Source: Paracyclopina nana
Taxonomy: Eukaryota > Arthropoda > Copepoda > Cyclopoida > Cyclopettidae
Length of the DNA stretch: 64,000 nt
Assembly (NCBI GenBank): GCA_019096065.1
Contig: JAGUCH010000001.1
Coordinates: 9,052,001 to 9,116,000, forward strand
Reading direction: 5' to 3'
The notes below the pieces were generated by a model. It was not told the origin of the DNA. It saw only the letters and a list, made by a program, of their open reading frames with translations, and made no database searches. Below, piece after piece: positions 13,401 to 25,439 of the stretch. Made by a program: the position numbers and the translations under genes. The first letter of the stretch is position 1. Every line of letters begins with the position of its first letter.

Positions 13401-16400
13401 GTCGCGTATGCATTTCTCAACGTCAACTGCTCAGCAGTGGGTGCGCGCAGTGAGGAAAAATGACCAAACAAAAGGCACACAAGCTCGCTCCAGATTGTCT
13501 GCTGGCAAAAGCTATTTGCTATTTACTTGCCAAAGATCCTTCCGTTGCATTTTTTGCCGAATCGATTTCCAGCTGCAGGCTGTCCCACGGGACCTGCATC
13601 CTTGTATCTCTTAACAGCAGCACTTGGAAGTGAGGCCAATTCGAAAAACCTCTACTGTACGCCTTTAAAAGGAGCAACTAGTTTTACAAAGCCAGGGAAG
13701 TAATAAAAGTCTTTATTGTTAGGCAAGTCAGTCCCATGGGACTTGCTAAAGCCAAGGTGACATTGCAGAATGCTGACACTAAAATCTAGTTATAATTTTG
13801 CACCCAACTGTTTGCATTAGTGCAGTGACTTTCTCTCAAAATGAGGCCCTGCTGAGGTTCTTTATTAGTGGAGCTCCCGAAACATGTGCAGCTTGCAAGC
13901 ATGCCTCAAAAGAGGCCGTTAAAAGCTTAAGAAAAACTGCGCGACTACTTTCGTAGTATAATGGGGATGTGCCATATCAAACGAGGGGATTTCTTCGCCC
14001 CCGAAAGCCCATAACTAATTCAGATACTTTGCCGCAAAATGGAACATGTAAATGAGCGAAATTGTTTATTAAGACCCCTCTTGGGAACTTTCTTTAAAGG
14101 TGACGAAATCAGTTCGTTGAGCCGCAGGAAAGCTGTAGCAGTTCCCATGGGAAGCAGCCGTCAATTTTGACAGCTTTCTAATGAGTTTGCAGATTTTTTG
14201 CAATCTAGTCCTCGCCATAAGCAGTCGTACATGCTCTGTTTGCATTTGTACCATAATTATAAATTCCCTCAGAGTGGCTTCAAGCTACACAGGAAATGGC
14301 TTTGCTTCTTTGAGACGAGAGGGTCTTCAGATTCTCTATGCAAAATTTGGTGGGGTTGTTGGGTGCATTAGGAAGTCATGTCAGGTGCAAAGATGCCACT
14401 CTCTTACTCATACAGGAATTTTCGTCGTACTACCTTACTATTTACCATTCCCTTGTAGTTCTGACTTATTTCTACAGTCTCCCCTTCAATAATAAACTTG
14501 ATGGAGAGCAAACTTTAAGCCCAGCCTTATTTTTTATCCATGAGTTTATCTTTCTTTTGGGCATTTTTTAAGCCATGCACAAGCAACCGAAAAAGAGGCA
14601 ACAATTGGTATAGCGAGGCATCAACGCGTGGAGCAAATGTCCCCTACCATCCATCTATTGAAGTGATACATCTACTGAGTGACAAAATGCAATTTGGGAA
14701 ACCAAATGCCATGAGAGCATTTATGGGCTTTCCCCCTTCTTGTTTCAAGACCTTCTCTTCCACCTTCAACTGATGTAACACAAGACATCTAGTGGCTTTT
14801 ACCCCCTTTTAGCAGAACTGCCACCAGTATCTATTTGGGGAAAAGAGGGTCAATGGCTCTTTTTGCCGAGCATGTACTGAATATGAAAGTAGCATCTTTT
14901 AGTTTTTCCAGAAGCATCTCATACACCAATACCGCCCTACTTTCAGTGTGTGTATCGCAGTTGATCGATGTCATGGTAGTTTAATGGGTTGTAAGCACAC
15001 TCAGTGAAGTGGAGAGGAGCATGCATGCACTTTTCTTTGACTGACTATTATAGAGCACACGAGAAAGCTAATATGTAAACTTGTTCCCTCTTTTTACAAG
15101 CTAGTAGCAGAACTAACTCTGCTCCTACTAGTGAACTTTGAATTTCCTAGATGATGTTTGCACAAACCAATCTAGGGAAAGTTTGGAAATTGCTACGTGA
15201 ATGGGTACAGAGTTACGGCGGATGTATCCGAATACACGCATGCATAATAGAAAAATTAAAATACTGCAGCAATACCACTGCTCCTCATTTTCTCCATACA
15301 TTACGAGCATACTATTAGCATTCATATTCATGTTTTCACAGCACATTGGGCCTCAGCTCAGGTTATCCACGATATTCCAGCTACTTGCGAATACATAGCA
15401 GTAATAATCCATGCAGAGCAATAACGTCTCGAAATCAAGGTCTCTTTTTCCATGTGTGGCATTCTGAAAAGGCGGCGCATGACTAGGGCAAATATTACGC
15501 CGCGATATGTCATTACAGAGATTCTAGACTGCCTCTTTTGCAGCTATAGTATCAGAGTTTACGGTACTTTATGAAGCTTCTGCCACGCATGTTGTCGTAA
15601 TGGCGCTTCCGAGGCAAATTGTCCCCGGCCCCAAAGTGAAATAGTATGTTGCACGCGGGCTGATTTGCCTCCCATCCATTTTGCATTGGCTGTGAAAGGC
15701 AATAATCCTAATGATCATTTGACGTGCAACCCGGTTTCTTGCTCAAGCTTGAGTAGTTTTTGTCACAATTTTGGGTGTGAACCTCGAGCCTTTTTCTCCT
15801 TGCGTGAGAACGCCAAAATACTGCGCTCGCGACCTTGTGGCATAAAAAGGACACACATGGAAAATAGGCTCAGCTAAGCAAACACATCAGGCTACGAGCA
15901 GCATATACTAGGCGCGAGACCTCGCTAGCTGTATGGAAAGCTCCACCGAGTGAAATAGCAAATGAAAGAAGATGTTCTTCTCGAGAGAGGTAATGTTTAC
16001 AGAAGTGACGGACGAATGGCGAAAAGAAATCCTCTAAGTAGTTTGGCTTTTGCCACACCTTTTCAATTGAGTGGACACATAAAGGCCACGAGGCTGGAAA
16101 AACCTATAGAGCTCGCTATGGATGTTTACTCACTTTGCTAGCTGCTGCTGTTGATAGTCCGCGCCATAACTGTGTGTGTATGCGAGAGAGAGTCAGCTCG
16201 AAAATGTAAGGAAGAAGAGTTAGTCACAACTATACGCTAGCTGCTTGTGTGTATATAGACTACTACTATGTAGTATACTACGCTTCTTCCCTTTTAGTCA
16301 CAGCCAGCTTCTTACTATAGTGGAAGAGGGCTGCTCATCTACCCAATTATCGCATTCGCATATGCTGCGCTTCTACTGGGAAGTGAGGCAAAATTTCGCA

Positions 16401-19400
16401 CGGAAAAAGCAGGCCAAGTGGTGCTTTGATGGTGCCTTAAATGAATTAAGCAACTCTTTTCTTTGAGAGAAGAGCGTAATGAAGTTTGCTTTTGCCTCGT
16501 GAAGCATGCACAGACGCAGCTTCTGCCTCGCCCCTCAATAAGCTATTGCAGGCAGAATAAAATAAAGGAAGTTGGAAATTGAATCGCTCCATGAAAAAAA
16601 CCATCTCATCTAAAAATGAGCGATTTTCGTTCATTTGCAGCAGATGACGCCAGCCTCGACCGAGGCATGTCTTAGGCACAAGGAAAAAGCTTCACAGACG
16701 ACTCTTCAGCTGCCCTCTCTCATCCCATAAAAGATGCTAGCTCTCTCTCTCTTTCTCCGTGGGGAGGGTGGGGAAGGACCGAAAACCAAGCAGCCATGCG
16801 AAAGTCAGAGTTCTGTTGGGGTTCAACCTTGCGGTTATTGCGAGTCAAAGTTTAGTGAATTCTTCCAGCACGAAATAGAGCATCGACAAAAATGATTGCA
16901 TAACTGCAGTGAGAGCTGGCCATTGCTTATGGTTCCTCCTCTGCCGCGTTTTGAGTGGAAAAAGACGTCGAAGGACAGTTCATCCTATTGCCTAATGCCG
17001 GATCCCTCTAGTGCGCGTTCGTGCTCTGACTATTGAATGTGTGAATGAAGTGTGCATGGCCCTGGCAAAATACCTCGACTACTGAGAAGAAAGAAAACTG
17101 GCCAGTCAGCTTCTTCTCCTCCTCTTCCAAGGAGGCCTTTTCTTTCTCCGAAAAGAAGAAGAGGAAAAAATGGCCATTCTTTTGTTATGGCTTCACTGAT
17201 ATTCATTTTAAGTGTCATGGACTACGCAAGCCTGCCAGATTTTCGTTTTTCCTAGTCATTAACTATGAGTCCTCATAGGGCTTCCGACAATATGTATTCA
17301 AATGCCAGCTACACCGTAATGAAGGTCGATAGTATGCTCTGCATTATTTCTGCGCACGAGTTACATGCTACAAGGATAGGAGAATGATGACTTGCAATTT
17401 CTCCAGTTTGCACTGCTTGTGCAAAGGGCTCTTATTATTGAGTGCTGCTTCTTCCCAGCTACCAGGAAGTGCAAACTGAACCTTTAATATAAGACAGATC
17501 CACTGAGAGGGGTAGAAGAAGATGGAGCACCGCCAGACCAACTTGCAGCAGCTATGCTCTGCAATTGGCTCCAACAACTTTGGATCGATCTTAAAAGAAT
17601 AATGCCAGTGTTGATTGAGACATCAGATGTTTGCACTCTGAAATGCACCTCCCTGGTCGAAAAAGAGCACTATTTGTTTGCTGGCACATACCACACATTT
17701 AGAGGCCCCCCCAGTGAGCCTATTGACTTTCTTCTTTTCATTTTATCGACTTCAGCAGTATATGACAATGACATCAGACAAGTGGGAATTGTACAGCATA
17801 AGAAGAAGGCCTTCGTCTCTAGCACTACTGGCCTTGTCATTGCAACAAAAACATTTACACTCGGATAGGCAAACCTGACTAGCGCTTGTTTTGGCCTTGA
17901 AGGCCAAACTCCTCCAAATCTGCCCTGGTATCTAGTTCGGAGCAGCCAGCTGTGGGGATTGTACTGCTATATATCCCACACTCCTGTAAGACCAACTGCC
18001 AACGCCAATAGAAGGGGCTCTTCGATCAGAATCAAGGGAGGATCCAGGTCATGAGGTAATTCAGAAACTTGCCGATCTCATGGATTCCCAGCCTGATATC
18101 ACACTGGGCAATCGGGGCATTGAAATCCTTGGCTCCTTTCGAAAGGACTCCAAACATTGAAAGACATGATGATGGACGTGCAAGCTTAGCATCTCCAAAA
18201 TGGATGCTAGTCAAGGTATTAGATTGGCCCCAGGTGAAGGCTACTGGATATTGCTTTCCCCCTCCAATGTGGATGGCTATACCTACTGATTGAATTTTCG
18301 GAAATAGCTAGTAGCTGAATGGCGTAGCTGGTGAAATTGAACTTTGACATGCTTGCTGATTTGGCTAGTGGTGTATGGATTTTCCTGAGGGGCAATTGAC
18401 CACGCGAATGGCAAAGTGTATATTTGCAATTAACTAGTTGTTTCATTCGAATGTTTCGAGGATTCGTGGAGGTTAATTAAGAAACGAGTAATGTTCACCA
18501 TTTGTTGCTGAACAGAGCAAGAAACTTTCCGGGAGATGAAAATGGCCACATTTTTGCAGATTCCTACAGCTCGTAAGCACTATAGGCAGCCTGTCTGAGG
18601 TAAATGTGAGCTGTCACTATTTTTTGAAAGTAATCCTTCAAAAGCAAAGCACAGAATGTAGTAGTGTGAATGTGCGTTCACCAGAAAGAATGATGAATAT
18701 TTATTAATCATATTGCGCTCAGCGTTAGAATAAACAGCACGTCATGCCGTTCTGATTATGCCAGAAAGGATCATTCTTTCTCTAGGACACCAACCTTTAC
18801 CAACACTATTATGTTGACAGTGTAGCCTTTTTATCTAACCAAAACATTTTGCTCAGAGCTGATTATTATGCTTCTATGCCATAAAAGAATGATAGCAATG
18901 AACTTGAGAAAATACTTAGCTACAAAGAAAGCAGCTCGGTGCCACGTTTGTGATGATGAGCTGTCACATCCATTTGAACAGATCTTATGGTAATTTGAGT
19001 TCCATATTGCTTTTCGCGTCTACAGCTCTATATAAGCTACAACGGCTGCAATGATGATGTCAAAAATCGTGATTGAACAGCTAAGCAATTGTGACACAGG
19101 ATTGGATGGCCTTCAAGGCCTCGGCTCTTTGGCCTCAGGACTAAAACAACAGTGTCCAAATGACCTTTTGTGATGACAAAAGGGGGCATGGCCAGAACAA
19201 ACAACAAGATGATGATGATGATGATATATTACGGTATAAGAGGCTTTCTTTTTTTCGTCTCTCCTCCTTCTTTTCTCAGAAATTGGACTCCACAAGACAG
19301 ATGGGAATTGCATGCAAAAACGATTTTACAGAGGAGGCCACCAACCCAACCCTCAATTTTCCTTCCCAAAAACCAAGGAAACTTTAAAATGTGCATGTTT

Positions 19401-22400
19401 CAAACACATCCTGCCGCAGTCAGGTCACAAAAACTTTTTTTAAGGCTGGAATTAAAGCTGCCACATTTGAAAAAAAGTAATTTGGTTGCTCAGCCAAATG
19501 GAATGTGCTATAGTTAATTTTGATTCAAGCTCTTTAAAGCACAACTTTCTAATATTTGCCCTCGCTGCTATTTGCGTAATGGCATAAACTGTCAATATCA
19601 GCTCATTTAGCTCCGTTTTTTCTTCTTAGGCTTGTGAGTCGTCTTCAGCTATTTCCAATACTGTATTGCTTGCATGATTCTTGGTTAGGTTATCATGCTA
19701 AGAAAAAATCGAGTGACTCAGCCGAAATTGATCGACATTTTTCATCAAGTACCTATCTCTCTGATTATGTAAGGATATGTCGAATGTCTCCTCTCATTTT
19801 CCTTTTACACGACTGAGAAGTTTTCGAGAAAAATCAATAATCACTCTCTCGAGACTCACTTCTCTCTGCACCTGAGCTACTCTGGCACGGTTAACTCCGA
19901 AAACGAAAATACTATCACACAGCAGCACTACGTCACAGAATAATATCACCATAAGAAGGCTGAAAGCAGGGCTTCTCTGTCAATTAGCAATAAGTTTACA
20001 CTAATACATGGACAAGCCGCAAGAGCTGGAGAAGAAAGTCATGTAAGAATTTGCTGCTCTCATGAATTACTTAGGAGGCATTAATGCAACATATTTCCGT
20101 GGCTTAAAATTCGCTGAACCAATAAACAGCGACATTTCATTTCGATCTCTCTTACCTTAATGAGCTTTTCGGTCCCATTGTCCATTTCGTGGTACCATTC
20201 GATGTAGGCCACGATACAGGACATATCGACCTGGCATTTGAACGATGCCATCTGGCCTGGTTTGGCAGTCACATTGCTCATGATGTTCTGAATGTGCGGC
20301 TTGCCACAAGTTTTGACTAAAAGAGAAAGAAATGGAACAATTACTATTTACTCAGCCAATAGGCTGCGGCGAATACACAAGTCTGATTTGGGGTTGGGGG
20401 GTTTTCAGACCCCTTTTGAACTAACCCTTGTTGACTGTAGTGAAAGCAAGCAATTGATTGTTCGATGCTCATGCAACAATACACGCACCACGGTTGCTGT
20501 AGGGAAATTGGATTTTATGAGCACTGACGTGAGGCTTTTTTCCTAGCTGCCTTGAATGTTTGATTCGATTATGATGGCGAACCAAGTAAGCCAAGGGTTT
20601 TCATGTGAGACTTTGCCGGCATTAGAAACTGCTTTGAGGGCATTAAGATCGGATCTAAGCGCTTGGTGTTGCACTTTTTTTAGCAGCAGTGCTTTTTTTG
20701 TTTGCCAAAACGTGATCTGATCTCGTAATTATGTGGCTTTTTTTAACTAGCTGACCTCGCGGCCATAATTAGGCGGGAAAAGATTTAAAAAGTACAGCTA
20801 GAAAGGGGGAGGGGGAGAAACAACAACAGCTAAATAACCTAATGGCATGAGAAATTGCCAGATCATTTACTCTGAGAAAAGAAGTAAGTAAGAAAAAAGT
20901 TTTTTGATGAATGAGAAAAGAAAGCAGCACTTTCCAGCTAGTAAGAAAGCATCAATCACAATTTCTTAAAAGTGAAGCAAGAAACTTTTTTCATTTTTGC
21001 TTTTCCCAGCCTTCTCCATTCAGGCTAAAGAATTGGTCAAGCAATGTGGCAAAATAGAGGTACAATGCGAAAAACTCATAACGACAAAACTAGCTCTGTG
21101 CTACTACGCCTCTTTTTACAGCTAGATTGCCTCTGTGTGTGCGCACCAGTACATACAATATACAGAAGGTTTATCAAAGTCAGGGCGCATTAGTCGCGAC
21201 ACAAAGCAGAAATTTGCATTTGGAAAAGAAGGAGAAGTGACTGTTGCATGACAGCAAATTATACACAATGCAGATAGCACATGCTGACAGCAATGCACTA
21301 ATTATTCGCACATCGTGGAATAAATTTGCAACTTGACATTCCAGAGTTTCCCACCTGCCTCCATATTTAGCCTTACGAAAAAACTGGCTAGTCGGGTGCG
21401 AAAGACGGAAATGCACCCATCAAAAAGGGTATATTTCTTCACGCAATACTGCAAAGTTGACAGCTTCCAAGATCCAATTACAATCTTTTCACACTTTATG
21501 CATTTGAAGACATAATTAAGCAACTTTAGAAGCAGAAAAATAAAAGAACAGCAGAAAGAGAAGGTTCGTTCAGAAGTAAATTTTGCTTTTAGCTCTGTGA
21601 TTGAAATTAATTGTCTTGTTGCAAGGTCCAACTCATTTTTTACGTCATGAGCACGATTGTAGCTCGTTTTGGCGAAAAGTAGGGCAACAACGGGAACAAG
21701 AAAGTAAGCTAACAGCACTGAAAAATTGTGTCTCGTATTGTTAACACTTGATACGAAAGCAACGCAGTTTGTAATTTAGAAAAAGGCGAGCATTCCGGAT
21801 GAAAACAGATAATTGAAACCACATAATGAAAGTAGCACAAAATAATACTGTAGTAGTAGCAAAACAAACTCTTTCTACGCTATGAATAACAAATTAGGGT
21901 AGCTAGCACAATTGACCTCTCATGACTTTTTCATTTTACTTTTTGTGCCTCAACTGATTACTCGACGAGAGTCCAAAGTTATTCACGAAAAACAACAATT
22001 CGTGCTAAACGCCTTCTCAATGGAGCATTCTTTCATGAGGCCATTGGCAAAGCAAAGATTTTTGCGTGAAGGTCGTAAGGAAGGCCAAGTTGTTGGCTAG
22101 GTGTTTTCTAACTTGCCACTAACTGCTCTTGACATTGATCACGGGCAAGAAAGGCCATTTTCGCAGAGGCTATTAAAAAGCCCCCTTTGATATTAGCAAG
22201 TAATGCGATCATTGCACAAAGGTAACTGCCAAGGCAAAAGCGCAGAAGTCTTCTTAACAATATCATTTTTTCAACCAGCAAAAAGAAAGCCTTTTTTGTT
22301 GGTTTGCAATGTACGAAAATCAATTTCTCGTTTCAGCTATCGTATAACGATAAGTGAGTGGCATTGGGAAGGCCAAAAGTCAACCGCTTTCCTCTTAAAA

Positions 22401-24924
22401 TGCATTTCTAGCCTGGTTGGCAAAATAAATCCATACGGAATGGCTTACTAAAAAGGTTCGATAACAAGCTAGGGTGCTCCGAAGAAGCGTTGCTCCTGTT
22501 ACAGTAGCATTTATGAATTTAAAGGCAACAGTGAGCTGAGTAGTCAAGTCTGAACAACGAGGGTGAAAAAAATTGACACTAAAGGTACGGACATTGAGAT
22601 AAAAGAGACAAAAAGCATTACATACGAAATGCTAGCTGGTGTCCGAACGTCGTGTGTACAATTAGTAGAAAAATGAAATAGAGATGGAGAGGAAGAAAAG
22701 AGTCGGCTTGTCGCGTTCAAATGAGGAGAAATGAAGTAAAAAAGAGTGGCTCAAAAAAGTGATGGTGATGGCGAGTACTTCCTTGTTCCCCTAGTACTGA
22801 AGTGGGTAGTGCTTTCAGCACAGATCCGAAAAAGCAGACCGCAGCAGCTCGACGATTCATTTACTTACCCTTTGCCACACCTGTAAGAAGGCATGAAAGA
22901 GCATTTATACAAAGAGCAATTTTAAATTGGCTTTCGCATGACGATCATGATGAAAGACGTCGTTTCAAATGTACAATAGCTGGGATGTTTCATCACGTTG
23001 TACAATTATCCCCCGCTGGATGTTAAAGCTACTCTCGCACAATCGCGCTTCCCTTACAAGTCACACTACGCGGTCCGAGCACAGAAAACACCCATGAAAA
23101 CTACTTGAACTTTGAAAGCTTTATCTCCACAAACGATGATAAGGTGAGATCGTTAAACTGCCGTTTACCAAATGAAACTGATAAAAGTTCGCCCCGAACG
23201 CAAAAGAAGCTCAAAATGTTACCATTTCCAACGCAACGTCCTCTACTGCTAGTAACTTGCTCCTCTAGATGAAAGTCGTGAAACTCGCTATTTGTTTTGA
23301 TGCAGCTGGTTTGCGTGGCTACCAGGGGTACTCGAAAGGTTGCATTCAAAATATGTCAAAAAGTGCCAAAAAGCTCGTTCAGCAGTTTCTCAGCAGACGA
23401 GAATGAACTAATTGAAGCAAGATTTTTAAGTGGTCTTTTTTCGGCCATCGAGATAAATAATGCGAAAATCTGGCCGCTGTCCGAGAGACAGAGCGCAAGG
23501 AAACGCGGACAAATTTCCCAAGACGGGTCTCTTGAGCGTGATAAAAATCATGCAATGCAAACTGAACAAATGCAATCCGAGTTTGCAATGCTAGGGTCTC
23601 GTAATTCGTATCTTTTTGTTTGGACTAATTTGTTATGGTTGTCAGCTCTCGGCGCGCTGATTTATTCTGGTAGCCCTTTCGCGAGTTTAAAAACAACAAC
23701 ATCAACCATATACCACGTGGGCGACGCTGTGATGGTAAGTCTCGTATTTTCTCTTATTTTATTTTCGAAAAGAATATTTTATGATGCAGCATGAAACAAA
23801 GCATGTATTGAGCAATTTTTCGCATTTTTCAAATGCTAGACGAGGCACATTGCAGAATGAAGAATGTTCTTCGTTTTCCAATTCGAAATGCTGGTCATAG
23901 AGTATAGGCCAAGTTTTGCAAGGTAGACAAAAGAATGCCATTTCACGGTCGCCACAAAAGGCTTTCTCGAGTGATTTAATTTTCTCTCTCGGAGAACGAC
24001 ACACAAGAAACGAAAAAGCCATTTTCAATTTTGCCTGTAACGACGCGTGTGACAACTCGCATGGCGTTTTTTTACCTTTGCAGTTAATTGTCACTTTTTG
24101 CCACTGTGTATAACGTGGCGCGGAAAATTCAATGCATGCAGTTAAGGCTGGACTTTTAAAGGGCTTATGGTAAAATTGAAAATCTTTTCCCCTTTTCCTG
24201 CTTGGGTAGATGGCGAGATTGATTTATCCGCATTAATAATAAAAATCAGATCTGTGGATCAGGTGACGCGGATCAATCATAATTTTTCATGTCCCAGCAG
24301 GTGTTATGGAAAAGCTGCGAGAAATTGCAGGGTAATTTTTCCCCGGCAACTTTTCGGGGCTGTTTTGAGTGATGACAAAGCGGGTAAGAAAATAGAACAT
24401 CAGAGCATCAGCAGCCTCAAAATGTCGAAGAAAACGGCGCTATCGTAAACAAAACCGGAGGTCCCCCGTGGGACTGACAGCTATGTATGGTGACATTTTT
24501 CTGGAAAAACACATTCGATACGGATCGCAACGGGTGAGTCGATGCATTCTTTTTAAGCGTAACGAGCTGTCATAAGAGTCTTTCGATTCCAGTGTGCTTC
24601 GCGACCAGAGAAGTTTGAATGCTATAAAATTCATCCCTCTAGCCTCAAATCGATCGTGAAGCCTTCTCCCGATCGGCCTCGGCTAACAGAAAAATTGTCC
24701 CGAATCGCGGGGAAAGTTTTGCCAAGTTTTAACCAGTCCAATGGTAATCGGCAGATCTCGACCGTTGTTCCAGCAATAAAATGGCGAGTTACAACGCAGT
24801 GTCACGGCATGAGAAAAGGGAATGGAGGCTTACTTGTGAGGAATTTCTCGATGACACCACTGCTGATGCCCGTGAAGACGCCTAATAGGACGCACAAAAC
24901 GGCAACAATCCATCGATGGATCAT
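4463..24924 (-). CDS. Single-Ig membrane protein resembling FGFR Ig domain III, no kinase
   Basis: Three exons: 24924-24834, 20316-20156 and 4738-4463, joined in phases 1 and 0, giving 175 aa. Exon 1 encodes a signal peptide (MIHRWIVAVLCVLLGVFTG). Exon 2 starts an I-set Ig domain with the first core Cys (SFKCQV) and the core Trp (YIEWYHEM), plus N-glycosylation sites NVT and NGT. Exon 3 completes it (HIIKEVKPTDEGLYTCIAGN, then SAYLEV), followed by a hydrophobic segment (SLLLSFLVLLFA) and a short polar tail. The last part matches the FGF-receptor D3 pattern (EDAGEYTCLAGNSIG...SAWLTV), and the intron after LIK falls where vertebrate FGFRs split D3 into IIIa and IIIb/c exons. There is no kinase and no other Ig domain. 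I infer a decoy or co-receptor-like protein; a generic Ig cell-surface protein is the alternative. The introns are very long (4517 and 15417 bp) compared with the neighbours. Confidence 0.8.
11419..11804. mobile_element. Tc1/mariner-like MITE, 386 bp, TA target duplication
   Basis: Terminal inverted repeats of about 36 bp face each other. The left end starts CAGTCTGACCGTTC and the right end, reverse-complemented, starts CCGTCTGACCGTTC. Both continue with AAAATTGGACGGT and then CGGGAATC, with only two mismatches over 36 bp. The dinucleotide TA flanks both ends (11417-11418 and 11805-11806). TA duplication and a CAGT-like end are typical of Tc1/mariner elements. The 386-bp body is AT-rich with no transposase frame, so it is a non-autonomous miniature copy. 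The near-identical ends suggest a fairly recent insertion. Confidence 0.85.
16741..16752. repeat. CT microsatellite
   Basis: Six CT units followed by an interrupted pyrimidine tract, inside intron 2 of the Ig gene. Confidence 0.8.
19208..19225. repeat. GAT microsatellite (6 units)
   Basis: Perfect trinucleotide run in an intron; no coding context. Confidence 0.85.
20317..24833 (-). other. 4.5-kb intron 1 of the FGFR-like Ig gene
   Basis: The donor is ACAA|GTAAGC and the acceptor is a pyrimidine tract ending in TTTTAG, phase 1. The intron hosts a candidate opposite-strand exon (23300-23734). A 138-codon minus-strand frame at 21302-21718 has no paired splice sites or recognisable domain, and I do not call it. 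Confidence 0.6.
23300..23734 (+). CDS. Candidate first exon of a membrane protein, nested antisense in an intron
   Basis: A 145-codon open frame starts at ATG (MQLVCVATRG...) and runs into a strong donor, GTGATG|GTAAGT, in phase 0. Without splicing the frame would close about 20 codons later. The N-terminal part is polar and rich in Ser, Arg and Gln, followed by one hydrophobic segment (YLFVWTNLLWLSALGALIY) at about residues 103-121. The exon ends in TIYHVGDAVM, which resembles the A'-B strand start of an Ig domain (usually x-V-G-D-x-V-x-L-x-C), so the next exon might supply the Cys. I found no partner exon in the window. It lies opposite intron 1 of the minus-strand Ig gene. It could also be a chance frame. 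Confidence 0.35.
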
Positions 24925-24959
24925 GATGCGTTTTCGAGCGTGGCGCGGAGAGCTGGAAC

Positions 24960-25340
24960 TATGAGGGTATTATGAGCACATCACTCGCGGAGCCAGCATG
25001 GTGCACTTGAATTATGTCGATGCTTAGGACTTGGAGAAAACTGGTGGCGGATCCACGCTCGTCGGCCATTCGATCTCGACTGAGGAAGAAGCAACTTTTT
25101 TGGCCCAATGTGGTCGACACAAGTTTGGCGCTCAAGCCCAGAACAGAAGAGCAGACAACAAGCGTACGAGCGTGTGCGCACCGCAGAGCACTCCGAGCGC
25201 GAGTCCAACGCAGCAGGCGGCCGCGGCCTCAAAGAGCCTCGGCGGCCTCCTCGCGGCCTCGGCCTTACATTAAGACGAAATCTTCTTCTTCTTGCCACGG
25301 CTGTGGGCTTAAGGCGTGGAACGCTGCTACACTGGCCGCA
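24960..25340. promoter_or_regulatory. CpG-rich stretch upstream of the Ig gene
   Basis: CpG dinucleotides and GGCCGCGGCC-like runs are dense here, in sharp contrast to the AT-rich surroundings. The stretch begins just upstream of the minus-strand start codon at 24924. Open frames appear in several registers on both strands, as expected of GC-rich non-coding DNA. The likely role is promoter and 5' UTR of the Ig gene, by inference. Confidence 0.45.
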
Positions 25341-25439
25341 TGCGTGTGCCCTGGCTCCCATTTTACTGCCACACTCACATAGGTTTTCGTGACACGAGGC
25401 CTCATTGCATTGGCAGAACACCGACTTGTGCAAAACGCC

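Larger units (their letters stand above)
4739..20155 (-). other. 15.4-kb intron 2 of the FGFR-like Ig gene
   Basis: This intron is bounded by AAG|GTAAGA at the donor and a pyrimidine-rich tract ending in CAG at the acceptor, phase 0. Because it splits the Ig domain between strands, alternative last exons could lie inside it, as in FGFR IIIb/IIIc, but I found no second exon with the YTC...G pattern. It contains a Tc1/mariner-like miniature element (11419-11804), short simple repeats (CT run 16741-16752; six GAT units 19208-19225) and an unassigned open stretch at about 18032-18310 on the minus strand. Confidence 0.6.

Noticed and set aside
21302-21718. 138-codon minus-strand frame in intron 1 of the Ig gene
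   Set aside because: Its first codon is not ATG, composition is AT-driven, and no domain or splice site supports it.
24981-25433. Overlapping long frames on both strands
   Set aside because: They lie in a CpG-rich stretch where open frames arise in all registers; better explained as promoter sequence.
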